From positions 248,001 to 312,000 of the forward strand of contig JAIRPN010000016.1 of assembly GCA_031256975.1 (NCBI GenBank): a stretch of DNA of 64,000 bases, read 5' to 3'. The stretch is from Verrucomicrobiales bacterium. GTDB taxonomy: Bacteria; Verrucomicrobiota; Verrucomicrobiia; Methylacidiphilales; JAAUTS01. Made by a program: the position numbers and the translations under genes. The notes under the pieces were generated by a model that was not told the DNA's origin, did not search any database, and worked only from the letters and a program-made list of their open reading frames with translations. Positions 8,023-17,003 of the stretch are shown here, one piece after another; position 1 is the stretch's first letter; every line of letters starts with the position of its first letter.

Positions 8023-9942
8023 ATGAACGAATCATCCGCCCATTCCGGACCTGTCGGTGTATCTTTCCTGACCAAAACCATTTCCGCCTTGGTGTTGCTG
8101 CTTTGTGCGACCCTGTTGACGGTGACCAGCCTGCACTGGGGAGGCATGGTGCTGGACGTATCGATCTGGCTGTTTCCGCTTGGCGCGGCACTGTGGCTGT
8201 TGATTCTGTTTGCCGGGGCCCGCAATATTTTCCGCAAGATCATCACCGGCAGTTGGCTTGAAGTCTTTGTGCTGTTATGGCTGGTGTACGCGTTGTTTTC
8301 CTATCTCCGCTCCCCGGCCGAATATACCGCCCGCATCGAATGGCTGTGGATTCTGGTCTATGCGGGTGTGTTTATTTCCCTGCGCAACCTGGTCCATTCG
8401 CAACGCTGGCACTTTTGGCTGTTGGCGGTATTGCTGGCCTGCGCCACCGCCACCTGTATCTTCGGTTTGCTACACCATGAAAGCGTCTACCAAATCTGGG
8501 GTTTGAACCGCCCCAACTACGGCCCGCGTATTTCCGGCACTTTTGGCTGTCCGAACCACTTTGGCAATTTCCTCGCCATTAGCGGCGTGGCTGCCATCGG
8601 GTTGGGCTTTTACAACCGCCTGAAATGGCCGGTGCGGCTGGTTTGTTTTTATTTGTTCGTCATGTTTAGCGTCGGGATTTTTTATTCGTTTTCCCGCGGC
8701 TCGGTGCTGGCGTGGACCGCTGGCATCTCAGCGATAACCCTGTTTCTATTCATCGACTCGCGCACGCCGGTTAAATTGAAACTGGTCTTTTTGCTCGCCA
8801 TTATTGTAGGCATTGCCGGTTGTGTCTTGGTCATCGCCAACAACGAGTTCGCCATGTCGCGCGTGGAACAAACCATGCACGGCGACATCCGCCTGTTGCT
8901 GGCGCAGGACGCGCTGCGAATCTGGGAAGGCAACCAATTGTTCGGCAGCGGCATGGCCACCTTCGATTTCTGGCATCAGCGGCTGCACCAGGAGGCGTTC
9001 TACGGGCGGGCCATTTACACGCACAACGACTATCTCAACCTGCTCGCTGATTACGGCGCGGTCGGCGCGGCCGTTGTGCTGGGCTTCCTCGCGGCGCTGA
9101 TGGCGAGACTATGGGTGCGGACACGCCGGGAATTGGAACCCGCCGAGCAGCAGATCGCCGTGCGCATCGCCTGGTGTTCCCTGGCCGCGATGGCGGTGCA
9201 TTGCGTGGTGGACTTCAACCTGCACATCCCGGCCTGCGCGATTGCCTTTTTCAGTCTGCTGGCTATCGGCAGCGCCCAGATCAAGCGCCGGCCTGCCGAT
9301 ACTGTCGTTTCCCACGCGGGAGCAATCGCCCTGGTCATTAGCGCCCTGATCGCAGTGTTTTATCTCACGACGCTAACCGCCAAAACCTGGCAATCCATGC
9401 GCTTTTTCGACCTGACGGAACAACAAATCGTCGCCCTGTCGCCTGAACAGGTAGCAAATGAAGTCAAACGGCTCCAGCACATTGACCCGAACAACGCCGA
9501 AGCCTTTGAAAAGGCCGGCGATGTGTTACGCGTAAAAGCCGCGGCGCTAAACCCGAAAATCAACGACGCCCGCACCGCTAATGACGATGCCGCCATTTCC
9601 AAGTTATTGGTTGAACGAGAAGTTCTCGGCCAGCAAGCACTGCAGTATTATTCGTTGTCGCAGGCTGCCAATCCGTTATATGACAACCCGCTGATCAAGC
9701 AGGGGCTGGCGCTCGACACCCTGCAACGTTACAACGAGGCCTATTTGTTCTATCAAAAGGCACTGGCCAACCAGCCGCACAACTTTTTCTTCCATTATTA
9801 CTATGCGTTCCACCTCGCCTCCATCGGCGAATACGACCTGGCCCGCAAGGAATTTAAGACCGCCATGAGCGGCCAGCCCGTTGCCAATGAGGACAAGACC
9901 ATCCGCGCCTTGGCGGAACAGGCGCTAAAGGCGCTGCCCTGA
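8023..9942 (+). CDS. O-antigen ligase/polymerase family membrane protein with TPR tail
   Basis: A 639-residue polytopic inner-membrane protein. About a dozen hydrophobic segments lie in residues 20-460. The Wzy_C/O-antigen ligase signature is around residues 170-190, where GTFGCPNHFGNFLAISG matches the family pattern of an R/GTFGxPN(H)FA loop, and a large periplasmic loop follows. The last 180 residues are soluble with TPR-like helices (QRYNEAYLFYQKALANQP and GEYDLARKEFKTAMSG). Ligases of this family join undecaprenyl-linked glycans to lipid A-core, or glycosylate proteins or polymerise O units; which one cannot be told from sequence. It stands alone between divergent tolC and mcsB. Confidence 0.85.
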   Translation: MNESSAHSGPVGVSFLTKTISALVLLLCATLLTVTSLHWGGMVLDVSIWLFPLGAALWLLILFAGARNIFRKIITGSWLEVFVLLWLVYALFSYLRSPAEYTARIEWLWILVYAGVFISLRNLVHSQRWHFWLLAVLLACATATCIFGLLHHESVYQIWGLNRPNYGPRISGTFGCPNHFGNFLAISGVAAIGLGFYNRLKWPVRLVCFYLFVMFSVGIFYSFSRGSVLAWTAGISAITLFLFIDSRTPVKLKLVFLLAIIVGIAGCVLVIANNEFAMSRVEQTMHGDIRLLLAQDALRIWEGNQLFGSGMATFDFWHQRLHQEAFYGRAIYTHNDYLNLLADYGAVGAAVVLGFLAALMARLWVRTRRELEPAEQQIAVRIAWCSLAAMAVHCVVDFNLHIPACAIAFFSLLAIGSAQIKRRPADTVVSHAGAIALVISALIAVFYLTTLTAKTWQSMRFFDLTEQQIVALSPEQVANEVKRLQHIDPNNAEAFEKAGDVLRVKAAALNPKINDARTANDDAAISKLLVEREVLGQQALQYYSLSQAANPLYDNPLIKQGLALDTLQRYNEAYLFYQKALANQPHNFFFHYYYAFHLASIGEYDLARKEFKTAMSGQPVANEDKTIRALAEQALKALP

Positions 9943-10002
9943 CATACCCGTATACCGTTTTCGTCGTTAGCGCCGGGAGCAAAAAATCGCTGCTTCCGCC
10001 TG

Positions 10003-10031
10003 TTGCATTTTACCCGGATAGCGGGTATCTT
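10003..10031 (+). promoter_or_regulatory. Putative promoter of mcsB-clpC
   Basis: TTGCAT (10003-10008), 17-base spacer, TATCTT (10026-10031). Transcription would begin about 8 bases before the mcsB ATG at 10046. A copy of the dispersed motif (TTAGCG, 9967) lies upstream, after the ligase stop. Confidence 0.4.
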
Positions 10032-10045
10032 TTATCATTAAAATT

Positions 10046-11122
10046 ATGCCTGAATCTTCAGCAAAAGTAATGAGTTCGGACCAGCTGCCGGGACGCGGAA
10101 TCGTCATGAGCAGCCGTGTGCGCTTGGCCCGCAATCTGAAGGACCATCCCTTCCCCGGCTGGCTGAAGAAAAAGCAGCGCGAGGACCTGCTCGGCATCCT
10201 GCAACCGGCCATCATCCATTTGCCGGAAATGAAAACCCCGTTCCTCAACAAGGCGATGGACGCTTTCAACCCGCTGGAAAAGCAAATGCTGGTGGAGGAA
10301 CACCTGATCAGCCGCGAACATGCCGCGAAAAATTCCGGCAGCGGCCTCGTGGTTAGCGCCGACAAAATGCTCAGTGTAATGATCAACGAGGAAGACCACT
10401 TGCGCCTGCAGGCGATCTATCCCGAATTCCGGCTGGAAGAAGCCTGGAACGCCATCGACCGCATCGATTCGGAACTGGAAGACGAGTTGAATTTCGCCTT
10501 TTCGCCGACGCTTGGTTACCTGACCGCCTGCCCGACCAATGTCGGCACCGGCATGCGTGCCTCGGTCATGCTGCACCTTCCAGGCCTGGTCCTGAGCGAC
10601 CAGATCAACCAGGTCATCAAATCGGTCAACCAGATCGGCCTGGCCGTGCGCGGTTTGTACGGAGAAGGCACCGAGGCACTGGGCAATTTGTTCCAGGTCT
10701 CGAACCAAATGACCCTGGGCGAAAGCGAACGCGACATCCTCAACCGCCTGCTGAAGGTAATCCAGCACCTGATCGAGCATGAACACAACGCCCGGCAGAA
10801 GATTTTGCAGGACAAAAGCCGCATCGTCGCCGACCAGCTCGGTCGCGCCTATGGAATTATTTCGCACGCCTACTCGATTTCCTCGAAAGAGGCCTTAAAT
10901 CTGCTATCTTTATTGATACTGGGAGTCGACTTGGGGCTCTGGCCCGCCAGCCTGAGAGCCAAAATCGACGACCTGTTCATCCACACACAGCCGGCGCACT
11001 TGCAGAAAGCCGCCGAGAAAAAACTGGGCGCGGAGGAACGGGACGCGGTGCGGGCCGATTTGCTGCGCGAAAAACTCAAGTCGATCCCGGCACCGAACAC
11101 CAAAAAACTGAAGGGCATTTAA
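10046..11122 (+). CDS. mcsB: Protein arginine kinase McsB
   Basis: A 358-residue phosphagen-kinase-fold protein that phosphorylates arginine side chains, marking proteins for ClpCP degradation in Firmicutes. Visible hallmarks are the ATP-binding SSRVRLARNL near residue 25, the central TACPTNVGTGMRASVMLHLP, and the C-terminal McsB dimerisation region. Length matches Bacillus McsB (about 360). No McsA zinc-finger activator gene is next to it. clpC begins 19 bases after the stop, so kinase and unfoldase are co-expressed, the same partnership as in Bacillus but in a Gram-negative setting. Confidence 0.95.
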   Translation: MPESSAKVMSSDQLPGRGIVMSSRVRLARNLKDHPFPGWLKKKQREDLLGILQPAIIHLPEMKTPFLNKAMDAFNPLEKQMLVEEHLISREHAAKNSGSGLVVSADKMLSVMINEEDHLRLQAIYPEFRLEEAWNAIDRIDSELEDELNFAFSPTLGYLTACPTNVGTGMRASVMLHLPGLVLSDQINQVIKSVNQIGLAVRGLYGEGTEALGNLFQVSNQMTLGESERDILNRLLKVIQHLIEHEHNARQKILQDKSRIVADQLGRAYGIISHAYSISSKEALNLLSLLILGVDLGLWPASLRAKIDDLFIHTQPAHLQKAAEKKLGAEERDAVRADLLREKLKSIPAPNTKKLKGI

Positions 11123-11141
11123 CATGGCAGGAGAAGAACCA

Positions 11142-13655
11142 ATGAATAATTTCACGCCGAGGGCGCAGCAAGTTCTGGCCCTCGCCCGCAAGGAAGCCGA
11201 CAGGTTTAACCACAACTACGTCGGCACCGAGCATTTGTTGCTTGGCCTGATCAAGCTCGGCCAGGGCGTGGCGGTCAACGTGTTGCAAAAAATGGGCCTC
11301 GACCTCGAAACCGTCCGCATGGAAGTGGAAAAGCAGGTTGGTTCCGGCCCCGACACCAAGATCAGCGGCAATATTCCCTACACGCCGCGCGTGAAAAAAG
11401 TCTTGGCTTTGGCGGGCAAGGAAGCCAAGGCCCTGCACCACAGCTATGTCGGCACCGAACACATCCTGCTCGGCCTGCTGCGCGAAGGCGACGGCGTGGC
11501 CGCGCACGTGCTGAAGAGCCTCGACATTGATTTGAACCGCGCACGTAACGAAGTGCTTAAGGAACTCGACCCGAATTTCGAAGCCTCGGAAGGCGAAGAA
11601 ACCAATTTCGGCGGCAACGGCGGCGGCGAGGAACCGCAAGCTGGTGGCGGCCAGGGCTCCAAAAAGGATGTCAAAACCCCTGCCCTCAAGGCCTTTGGCC
11701 GCGACCTGACGGAACTGGCCGCGCGGGGTGAAATGGACCCGGTGATTGGTCGCAAGAACGAGATCGAACGCGTCATCCAAATTTTGTGCCGCCGTACCAA
11801 GAACAACCCGGTATTAATCGGCGAAGCCGGTGTCGGTAAAACCGCCATCGTGGAAGGCTTGGCGCAGGAAATCAACGCGGGCAATGTCCCCGAGCTGCTG
11901 CGTGACAAGAAAGTGATCACGCTGGATCTGGCGCTAATGGTCGCCGGCACCAAATACCGCGGGCAATTTGAGGAACGCATCAAGGCCGTGATGGAGGAAA
12001 TCCGCAAGGCCAAGAACGTGATCCTGTTCATCGACGAAATGCACACCATCGTCGGCGCCGGTTCGGCGGAGGGCGCAATGGATGCCTCGAACATCATCAA
12101 GCCCGCCCTGTCGCGCGGTGAATTGCAGTGCATCGGCGCCACCACGCTGAACGAGTACCGCAAATACATCGAGAAGGATTCCGCCTTGGAACGCCGTTTC
12201 CAGAGCGTGAAAGTCGACGCCCCGAGCGTGAACGAAGCAATCCAGATTTTGAAGGGCCTGCGCCCGAAATACGAGCAGCACCACCGCGCCAAGATCACCG
12301 ACGAGGCGATCGAGCAGGCAGTGAAGTTGAGCGATCGTTATCTGACCTCGCGGTTCCTGCCGGACAAGGCGATCGACATCATGGACGAAGCCGGCGCGCG
12401 TGCGCGCATCCGGGCGACCATGACTCCGAACAGCCTGAAGGACATGGAGGCGGACATTGAAAAAATCCGCATCGAGAAGGAAACCGCCATCAAACAGCAG
12501 GATTTTGAAAAGGCCGCCTCCTTGCGTGACAAGGAAAAGGCCGCCAAGTCCGATTACGAACATGCGGTCGCCGATTGGCGCAAGAAACGCGACGAGCAGG
12601 AAGTGCTGGTGGACAACGATGATATTTTCACCGTGGTGTCCAAGTGGACCGGCGTGCCGTTGACCCGCCTCGAATCGAAGGAAATGGAGCGCCTGCTCAA
12701 CATCGCCGAGGTTCTGCATGGCAAGGTCATTGGCCAGGACGCTGCCGTGGATGCACTGGCGAAGGCCCTGCGCCGTTCCCGCGCCGATCTGAAGGATCCG
12801 AACCGCCCGATCGGTTCGTTCATCTTCCTCGGCCCGACCGGTGTCGGCAAGACCCATCTGGCCAAGGCGCTCGCCGAGCATGTATTCGGCGAACCGGAAG
12901 CCTTGATCCAGCTCGACATGAGCGAATACATGGAGAAATTCAATGTCTCGCGCCTGGTGGGTTCGCCTCCCGGCTATGTCGGTTACGAAGAAGGCGGCCA
13001 GCTCACCGAAAAGGTGCGCCGCCGCCCCTACTCCGTGGTGCTGTTCGACGAAATCGAAAAGGCCCACCCCGACGTGTGGAACATCCTGTTGCAAATCCTG
13101 GAAGACGGACAGATCACGGACAGTCTCGGCCGCAAGGTGGATTTCCGCAACACCATCATTTTGATGACCTCGAACGTCGGCGCCGAGTTGATGCGCAAGC
13201 AGACCACGGTCGGCTTCGGCATCCCTTCGGAAGATCAGAATTACGAGGCAATCAAGGACAAGTTGCTGGCGGAAGCGAAGAAAACCTTCAAGCCGGAGTT
13301 CCTGAATCGTCTGACCGACATCGTGGTGTTCCACTCGCTTAACCGCGAACATTTGTCGAAGATTGTCGGCCTCGAAATCGACAAGGTGCAAAAACGCCTC
13401 GCCGGCCGCAATGTCACGTTGAAGGTTAGCGAAAAGGCCCTGCAATTCCTCATCGACAAGGGCTACGAACCGACTTATGGCGCGCGTCCGTTACGGCGGG
13501 CAATCGAACGCTATCTGGAGGACCCGATCGCCGAGGAATTGATCCGCGGCGACCTCAAGTCGGATTCGACCATCCTGATCGAGTTGGACGGTGACAAGCT
13601 GAGCTTCAAAACCGACAGCAAAGCCTCGCCGGAAACCCCGGCTTCATCGAAATAA
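11142..13655 (+). CDS. clpC: ATP-dependent Clp protease ATP-binding subunit ClpC
   Basis: A Hsp100 unfoldase that feeds substrates to ClpP. Two Clp-N repeats (about residues 1-145), AAA-1 with Walker A GEAGVGKT (about 227-234), a middle region with a UVR motif ([14 protein letters not shown], about 445-460), and AAA-2 with Walker A GPTGVGKT (about 564-571) and a C-terminal ClpB_D2-small domain. ATG 11142 is chosen over ATG 11124 because AGGAG (11129-11133) sits 8 bases before it and ClpC proteins usually start just ahead of the FT-x-R-A motif; 837 residues result. The gene has few dispersed motifs (11932, 13427), as expected for a highly constrained protein. Confidence 0.95.
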   Translation: MNNFTPRAQQVLALARKEADRFNHNYVGTEHLLLGLIKLGQGVAVNVLQKMGLDLETVRMEVEKQVGSGPDTKISGNIPYTPRVKKVLALAGKEAKALHHSYVGTEHILLGLLREGDGVAAHVLKSLDIDLNRARNEVLKELDPNFEASEGEETNFGGNGGGEEPQAGGGQGSKKDVKTPALKAFGRDLTELAARGEMDPVIGRKNEIERVIQILCRRTKNNPVLIGEAGVGKTAIVEGLAQEINAGNVPELLRDKKVITLDLALMVAGTKYRGQFEERIKAVMEEIRKAKNVILFIDEMHTIVGAGSAEGAMDASNIIKPALSRGELQCIGATTLNEYRKYIEKDSALERRFQSVKVDAPSVNEAIQILKGLRPKYEQHHRAKITDEAIEQAVKLSDRYLTSRFLPDKAIDIMDEAGARARIRATMTPNSLKDMEADIEKIRIEKETAIKQQDFEKAASLRDKEKAAKSDYEHAVADWRKKRDEQEVLVDNDDIFTVVSKWTGVPLTRLESKEMERLLNIAEVLHGKVIGQDAAVDALAKALRRSRADLKDPNRPIGSFIFLGPTGVGKTHLAKALAEHVFGEPEALIQLDMSEYMEKFNVSRLVGSPPGYVGYEEGGQLTEKVRRRPYSVVLFDEIEKAHPDVWNILLQILEDGQITDSLGRKVDFRNTIILMTSNVGAELMRKQTTVGFGIPSEDQNYEAIKDKLLAEAKKTFKPEFLNRLTDIVVFHSLNREHLSKIVGLEIDKVQKRLAGRNVTLKVSEKALQFLIDKGYEPTYGARPLRRAIERYLEDPIAEELIRGDLKSDSTILIELDGDKLSFKTDSKASPETPASSK

Positions 13656-13667
13656 ACGGCAGACCGC

Positions 13668-14360
13668 TTGAACGCCAATAGCGAGACTACCCCGCGCGAC
13701 CCGGCCAAGGTGCAGGAGATGTTTGGAAAAATTTCCAAGCCCTACGACTGCATCAACCGCCTGTTCAGCCTGGGCATCGATGTCTATTGGCGGAAGCAGT
13801 TGGCCGTTAGCGTCGCGCAAAACCAGCCCAAAAGCGTGCTGGACTTGGCCACCGGCAGCGGCGACGTAGCTTTGCTGTTGCAAAAACAAGGCTACGACGT
13901 CACCGGCATGGATTTCTGCGCACCGATGCTGGAACTGGCAAAGAAAAAAGGCGTGAAAAAATTGCTGCAGGGCGACGCGATGAACATGCCGTTTCCCGAC
14001 AATTCCTTCGACGCCATCACCATCGCCTTCGGATTCCGCAATTTCGTCAACTATGAGCTGGCGCTGAAGGAAATCCGGCGCGTCCTCAAACCCGGCGGAA
14101 TGGTGCATATCCTGGAATTCTCCAATCCATCCAGGTGGTTTTGCGGCCTGTACTACTTTTATTTGTCCAAGGTCATGCCATTCATGGCGGGCCTGATCAG
14201 CCGCAATCCGAAGGCTTACAGCTATCTTGCCAACAGCGTGGAAAAATTTCCCGATGCCGAAAGCCTCTCCTGGCTGTTAGCGGTGACAGGATATGAAAAA
14301 GTGTCGTGGCAAAAATACACTTTCGGCATCGTGGCCATCCATCACGGTTCCAAGAAATAA
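13668..14360 (+). CDS. ubiE: Ubiquinone/menaquinone biosynthesis C-methyltransferase UbiE/MenG
   Basis: A 230-residue SAM-dependent methyltransferase that methylates the demethylmenaquinone (or demethoxyquinol) ring. It has the UbiE N-terminal pattern (MFGKISKPYDCINRLFSLG followed by WRKQL), motif I VLDLATGSGDVALLL, GMDFCAPMLELAKK, and the FGFRNFVNYELALKEIRRVLKPGG block. The start used is TTG 13668, 12 bases after the clpC stop; it is needed to keep the conserved N-terminal region. GTG 13708 is an alternative. Menaquinone is the likelier substrate in this type of organism, but the sequence does not decide. Confidence 0.9.
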   Translation: MNANSETTPRDPAKVQEMFGKISKPYDCINRLFSLGIDVYWRKQLAVSVAQNQPKSVLDLATGSGDVALLLQKQGYDVTGMDFCAPMLELAKKKGVKKLLQGDAMNMPFPDNSFDAITIAFGFRNFVNYELALKEIRRVLKPGGMVHILEFSNPSRWFCGLYYFYLSKVMPFMAGLISRNPKAYSYLANSVEKFPDAESLSWLLAVTGYEKVSWQKYTFGIVAIHHGSKK

Positions 14361-14398
14361 GGCGCCAACGGCGAACTTTTTGTTTCACCATTAGCGCC
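14361..14398. terminator. Hairpin made from two facing copies of the dispersed motif
   Basis: Arms 14361-14375 and 14384-14398 pair at 12 of 15 positions around an 8-base loop. It begins right after the ubiE stop and lies between convergent genes. The left arm is a degenerate copy (GCCAACGGCGAA) and the right arm a standard copy (CACCATTAGCGCC) of the motif. Confidence 0.55.
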
Positions 14399-14413
14399 TC
14401 GGTCAAAAAACCG

Positions 14414-14986
14414 TTACTGCTTGATTGCCTCGAAACTCAGTGAAATCTTCACTTCGTCGCCAACCGGACCGACCATCTTGTCCATGCCGTAATCACTGCG
14501 TTTGATGGTGAATTCGGTATCGCCGCCGCGACGGGTTTGTCCCTGCATAGCCGCAGGGCCTGCGGTATTCAAGGTGATGGTGACCGGCTTGGTCACGCCA
14601 TGCAGGGTAAAGTTGCCTTCCACCTCAAACACTCCCTGTCCCTTGTCGGTCAACTTGGTGCTTTCAAAGGAAAGCGTTGGAAACTTGGCGGTGTCGAAAA
14701 AGTCGGGGCTGTTCAGGTGGGTGTCACGCTTGGTGTTGCCGGTATCGACGCTGTTCGCCTCGACCGTAACCTTGATCTTGCTGTTAGCGGGTGTGTCGGT
14801 GTCGACCACAACGGTACCCTCGAATTTCTTGAACGAACCGCTGACCCAGCTAATGCCGAGGTGTTTGATTTTGAAGCCCAGGTTGGTATGGGCCGGATCG
14901 AGTTGATAAGTCTCGGTTGCCGCCTGTACATAACCGGCGGACAGGACAACCAGACCCACGACAAGGGACAAGAGGATTTTTTTCAT
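14414..14986 (-). CDS. YceI family periplasmic protein
   Basis: A 190-residue secreted lipocalin-like protein. ATG 14986 gives a clean signal peptide (MKKILLSLVVGLVVLSAGYVQA); the longer reading frame to 15025 would bury it. The mature part follows the YceI pattern: YQLDPAHTNLGFKIKHLG near its start, DVDTP-like VVDTDTPANSKI, RDTHLNSPDFFDTAKFPTLSF, a FTLHGVTKPV strand, and an RSDYGM segment near the end. YceI proteins bind isoprenoid-like lipids in the periplasm; the biological role is not settled. It is monocistronic, convergent with ubiE. Confidence 0.92.
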   Translation of the reverse strand: MKKILLSLVVGLVVLSAGYVQAATETYQLDPAHTNLGFKIKHLGISWVSGSFKKFEGTVVVDTDTPANSKIKVTVEANSVDTGNTKRDTHLNSPDFFDTAKFPTLSFESTKLTDKGQGVFEVEGNFTLHGVTKPVTITLNTAGPAAMQGQTRRGGDTEFTIKRSDYGMDKMVGPVGDEVKISLSFEAIKQ

Positions 14987-15006
14987 GGTAGTCCGTAAAC
15001 ATAATA

Positions 15007-15038
15007 CGCTAACGGCCGGCCGCAACCGGTTGTTAGCG
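15007..15038. terminator. Perfect inverted pair of the dispersed motif (stem-loop)
   Basis: CGCTAAC (15007-15013) pairs with GTTAGCG (15032-15038). The stem continues inward with two G-U pairs and CCGG/CCGG, giving about 13 bp around a 6-base loop. It lies between the end of the 15075-15938 gene and the start of the yceI gene, both leftward, so it probably ends the former transcript. Confidence 0.55.
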
Positions 15039-15074
15039 ATAAAAATTGGCCTTGCTTGAAAACTTCAAGGCTGC

Positions 15075-15938
15075 TTATTGGGCGGCACCGGCAGGTATCT
15101 GGCTGCCCTGGGTTTCGGAGAGTTTGACGCGTTCGGTCGCATCCTTCTTGGTAAATCCGCCAATAAATTGCACGGTGCCGTCATTAGCCTTTGCCACGGT
15201 TGGCGTCGTCATGCCCACCACCGCGCTGCGGTCTTCCTGCTTCAGGATTCTGCCGTTGGCGTCCGCCTCGGTATAACGGTAATTGCGCGAACCGATCACC
15301 TGCACGATGTGGATATTTCCCAACGCATCGAATTCCACCGCGGGATCAGCGAAGGCGACAATCTTGCCGAGCCTGACCGTACTGTAGACCAGATTCTGGT
15401 CGGGCTCTTCGACGCGCAAATACAGGTTTGATTCCGTCACGTCCAAAAACCGCACCAAGCTATAAGTCCGTTTGACACCGGCATTATAAGCATCATGCTT
15501 CCACATCGTTTCTCCCTTGCCGATGGTAAAATACAACTTGCCGGTCATCACCGGAGTCAGCCCGGGAATACTGATCACCGCCTGCACACTGAAACCTCCC
15601 GTGGAACGGATGGCATAGAACGGCAGGATATTGATCGTGACCCGCTTGGTCTCACCGGGTGCCAGATTAATCTGGCCTATCTCCACGTTTTTCACCTGAT
15701 TGACCACGCTGCCATTTTGGTCAAAGGCCAGAAAACTCAGCCAGAATTTGCCATCGGAGTCAGGGGCCAAGGCAACCGGTCCGTCAGTGACATTGGTCAG
15801 GGCAATGGTCAAATCGATCGCTTCATACTGGAGATAGAGATTGCGTGCTTGTGAAAACTGCACCTGCACTTGGGCCTGCGCCGCCGCAACAGCCATCAAC
15901 GATAATAATCCGGCGCAAAACGCAGAAATAAATTTCAT
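15075..15938 (-). CDS. Secreted protein of unknown function
   Basis: 287 residues with a signal peptide (MKFISAFCAGLLSLMAVAAA, cleavage after AQA). The mature protein is rich in beta strands: residues 25-130 look like an immunoglobulin-type fold (LTIALTNVTDGPVAL, INLAPGETKRVTINI), and residues 150-260 look like a short beta-propeller or repeat domain (VYSTVRLGKIVAFADPAVEF, LGNIHIVQVIGSRNYRY). No catalytic motif is visible. It stands between two hairpins and is probably transcribed alone. I do not recognise the family. Confidence 0.7.
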   Translation of the reverse strand: MKFISAFCAGLLSLMAVAAAQAQVQVQFSQARNLYLQYEAIDLTIALTNVTDGPVALAPDSDGKFWLSFLAFDQNGSVVNQVKNVEIGQINLAPGETKRVTINILPFYAIRSTGGFSVQAVISIPGLTPVMTGKLYFTIGKGETMWKHDAYNAGVKRTYSLVRFLDVTESNLYLRVEEPDQNLVYSTVRLGKIVAFADPAVEFDALGNIHIVQVIGSRNYRYTEADANGRILKQEDRSAVVGMTTPTVAKANDGTVQFIGGFTKKDATERVKLSETQGSQIPAGAAQ

Positions 15939-15984
15939 TGCTAAATATTACCGCAAAAGCATCACAGTGACAATTCTCAAAAAG

Positions 15985-16017
15985 AAAAAGGCGGGAACTT
16001 CGGTTCCCGCCTTTTTT
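15985..16017. terminator. Strong bidirectional intrinsic terminator
   Basis: A perfect 9-bp stem (GGCGGGAAC, 15990-15998, with 16003-16011) and a TTCG tetraloop on the plus strand. T-runs flank both sides (AAAAA 15985-15989 and TTTTTT 16012-16017). It ends the leftward gene 16039-16821. Confidence 0.9.
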
Positions 16018-16038
16018 GGATAAATCAACGCTTAAAAA

Positions 16039-16821
16039 TTAAGCAACAACCGTTTCGTTCTTTTTGGTGGCGGCAGCCAGAGCCTTCGACCAAGAACCGA
16101 AGAAACGCGGTTTGCAGGCGGCGGCGAACAAAGCCGGAGCGTGCTTGCGCACTTCACCGCTTTGCAGGCGGATGCCCTTGCCTTGCAAATCCTGGATGCC
16201 TTCGACGATCATTTCGCTGGTCCAGCGGCGGCGGCGGCGGATGCTGGAGTAATCAATGCCGGCTTTTTCAACCGCGGCACCCCAGTTGCCGAAACGGCGA
16301 CGGGCCGTGGCGATCAACGGGTTGGCGGTCTCATCCATGGTCTTGGAGCTGAGATCCACGCCCTGATCCTTCAGGCGGCGGATTTCTTCCAGAATGGTGC
16401 CTTCGTCCCAGGAACGGTAACGATAGATTTCTTCCGGGGCCAAACCGGCAGCCGCGAGGGCCGCTTTCCATGAACCGAAATGCTTCGGACGGATCGCCGC
16501 ATAAACCATGCTATTGTAAGAGCTGAGCATCATCGCGCGGAACGAGAGATCGGCGCCCTGCTTGAAAAGTTCCTGAATCTGGGCCACGATACGGTCCTTG
16601 GTCCAGTGCTGGTACTTGCGGACTTCATTGTATTGGATGCCGGCTTTTTCAACCGCCAGCTGCCAGCTGCCGTAGTAGCGAATACCGGCCGCGAGCAATT
16701 CCTGGAAATTTTTGCGTACGTGGTGGGAATAAAGCGGCTCGCCGCGCAGATTCCACTGCCTGATTTCATCAAGCACCACTTCTTCCGACCATTTTCTGTT
16801 TTTACGTGAACGAATTTTCAT
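16039..16821 (-). CDS. Protein of four HNH_repeat-like (homing-endonuclease-associated) repeats
   Basis: 260 residues made almost wholly of four tandem repeats of about 62 residues, starting at W11, W73, W138 and W200. Each has the plan W-x5-9-(I/V)-x2-(I)-x4-G-x-L ... A-x-(R)-x-(Y/F)-G-(S/N)-W-x2-A(V/L)-x2-A-G; the GSW block is at 50-53, 115-118, 177-180 (GNW) and 241-244. This matches the homing endonuclease-associated repeat, a Myb/SANT-like helical unit thought to bind DNA, but no HNH or GIY-YIG nuclease domain is present. The N-terminus is strongly basic (MKIRSRKNRK). ATG 16821 is chosen because AGGAAAGG lies upstream. It has its own promoter and strong terminator. Confidence 0.75.
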   Translation of the reverse strand: MKIRSRKNRKWSEEVVLDEIRQWNLRGEPLYSHHVRKNFQELLAAGIRYYGSWQLAVEKAGIQYNEVRKYQHWTKDRIVAQIQELFKQGADLSFRAMMLSSYNSMVYAAIRPKHFGSWKAALAAAGLAPEEIYRYRSWDEGTILEEIRRLKDQGVDLSSKTMDETANPLIATARRRFGNWGAAVEKAGIDYSSIRRRRRWTSEMIVEGIQDLQGKGIRLQSGEVRKHAPALFAAACKPRFFGSWSKALAAATKKNETVVA

Positions 16822-16866
16822 TATGTTATGACCTTTCCTTGTCTTATTATGTTTCAAACGCCATCA

Positions 16867-16894
16867 ATAATAGTTAGTTTTTCAACAATTGCAA
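16867..16894 (-). promoter_or_regulatory. Putative promoter of the HNH_repeat gene
   Basis: On the minus strand TTGCAA (16894-16889), 16-base spacer, TATTAT (16872-16867), in an AT-rich 146-base gap. Unlike many genes here it leaves a leader of about 40 bases with a Shine-Dalgarno-like AGGAAAGG. Confidence 0.5.
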
Positions 16895-17003
16895 GAACAG
16901 CATAACTCGTGCCAATTTAAAACATCACGCAACCTATTGATTATCAAATAATTGCAATTACGTTACATTTTAGTAATCCAAGCGGTCAATAATGGGAAAA
17001 ACC

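Noticed and set aside
11124-11141. Upstream ATG of clpC
   Set aside because: ATG 11142 has AGGAG at the right spacing and matches the usual ClpC N-terminus.
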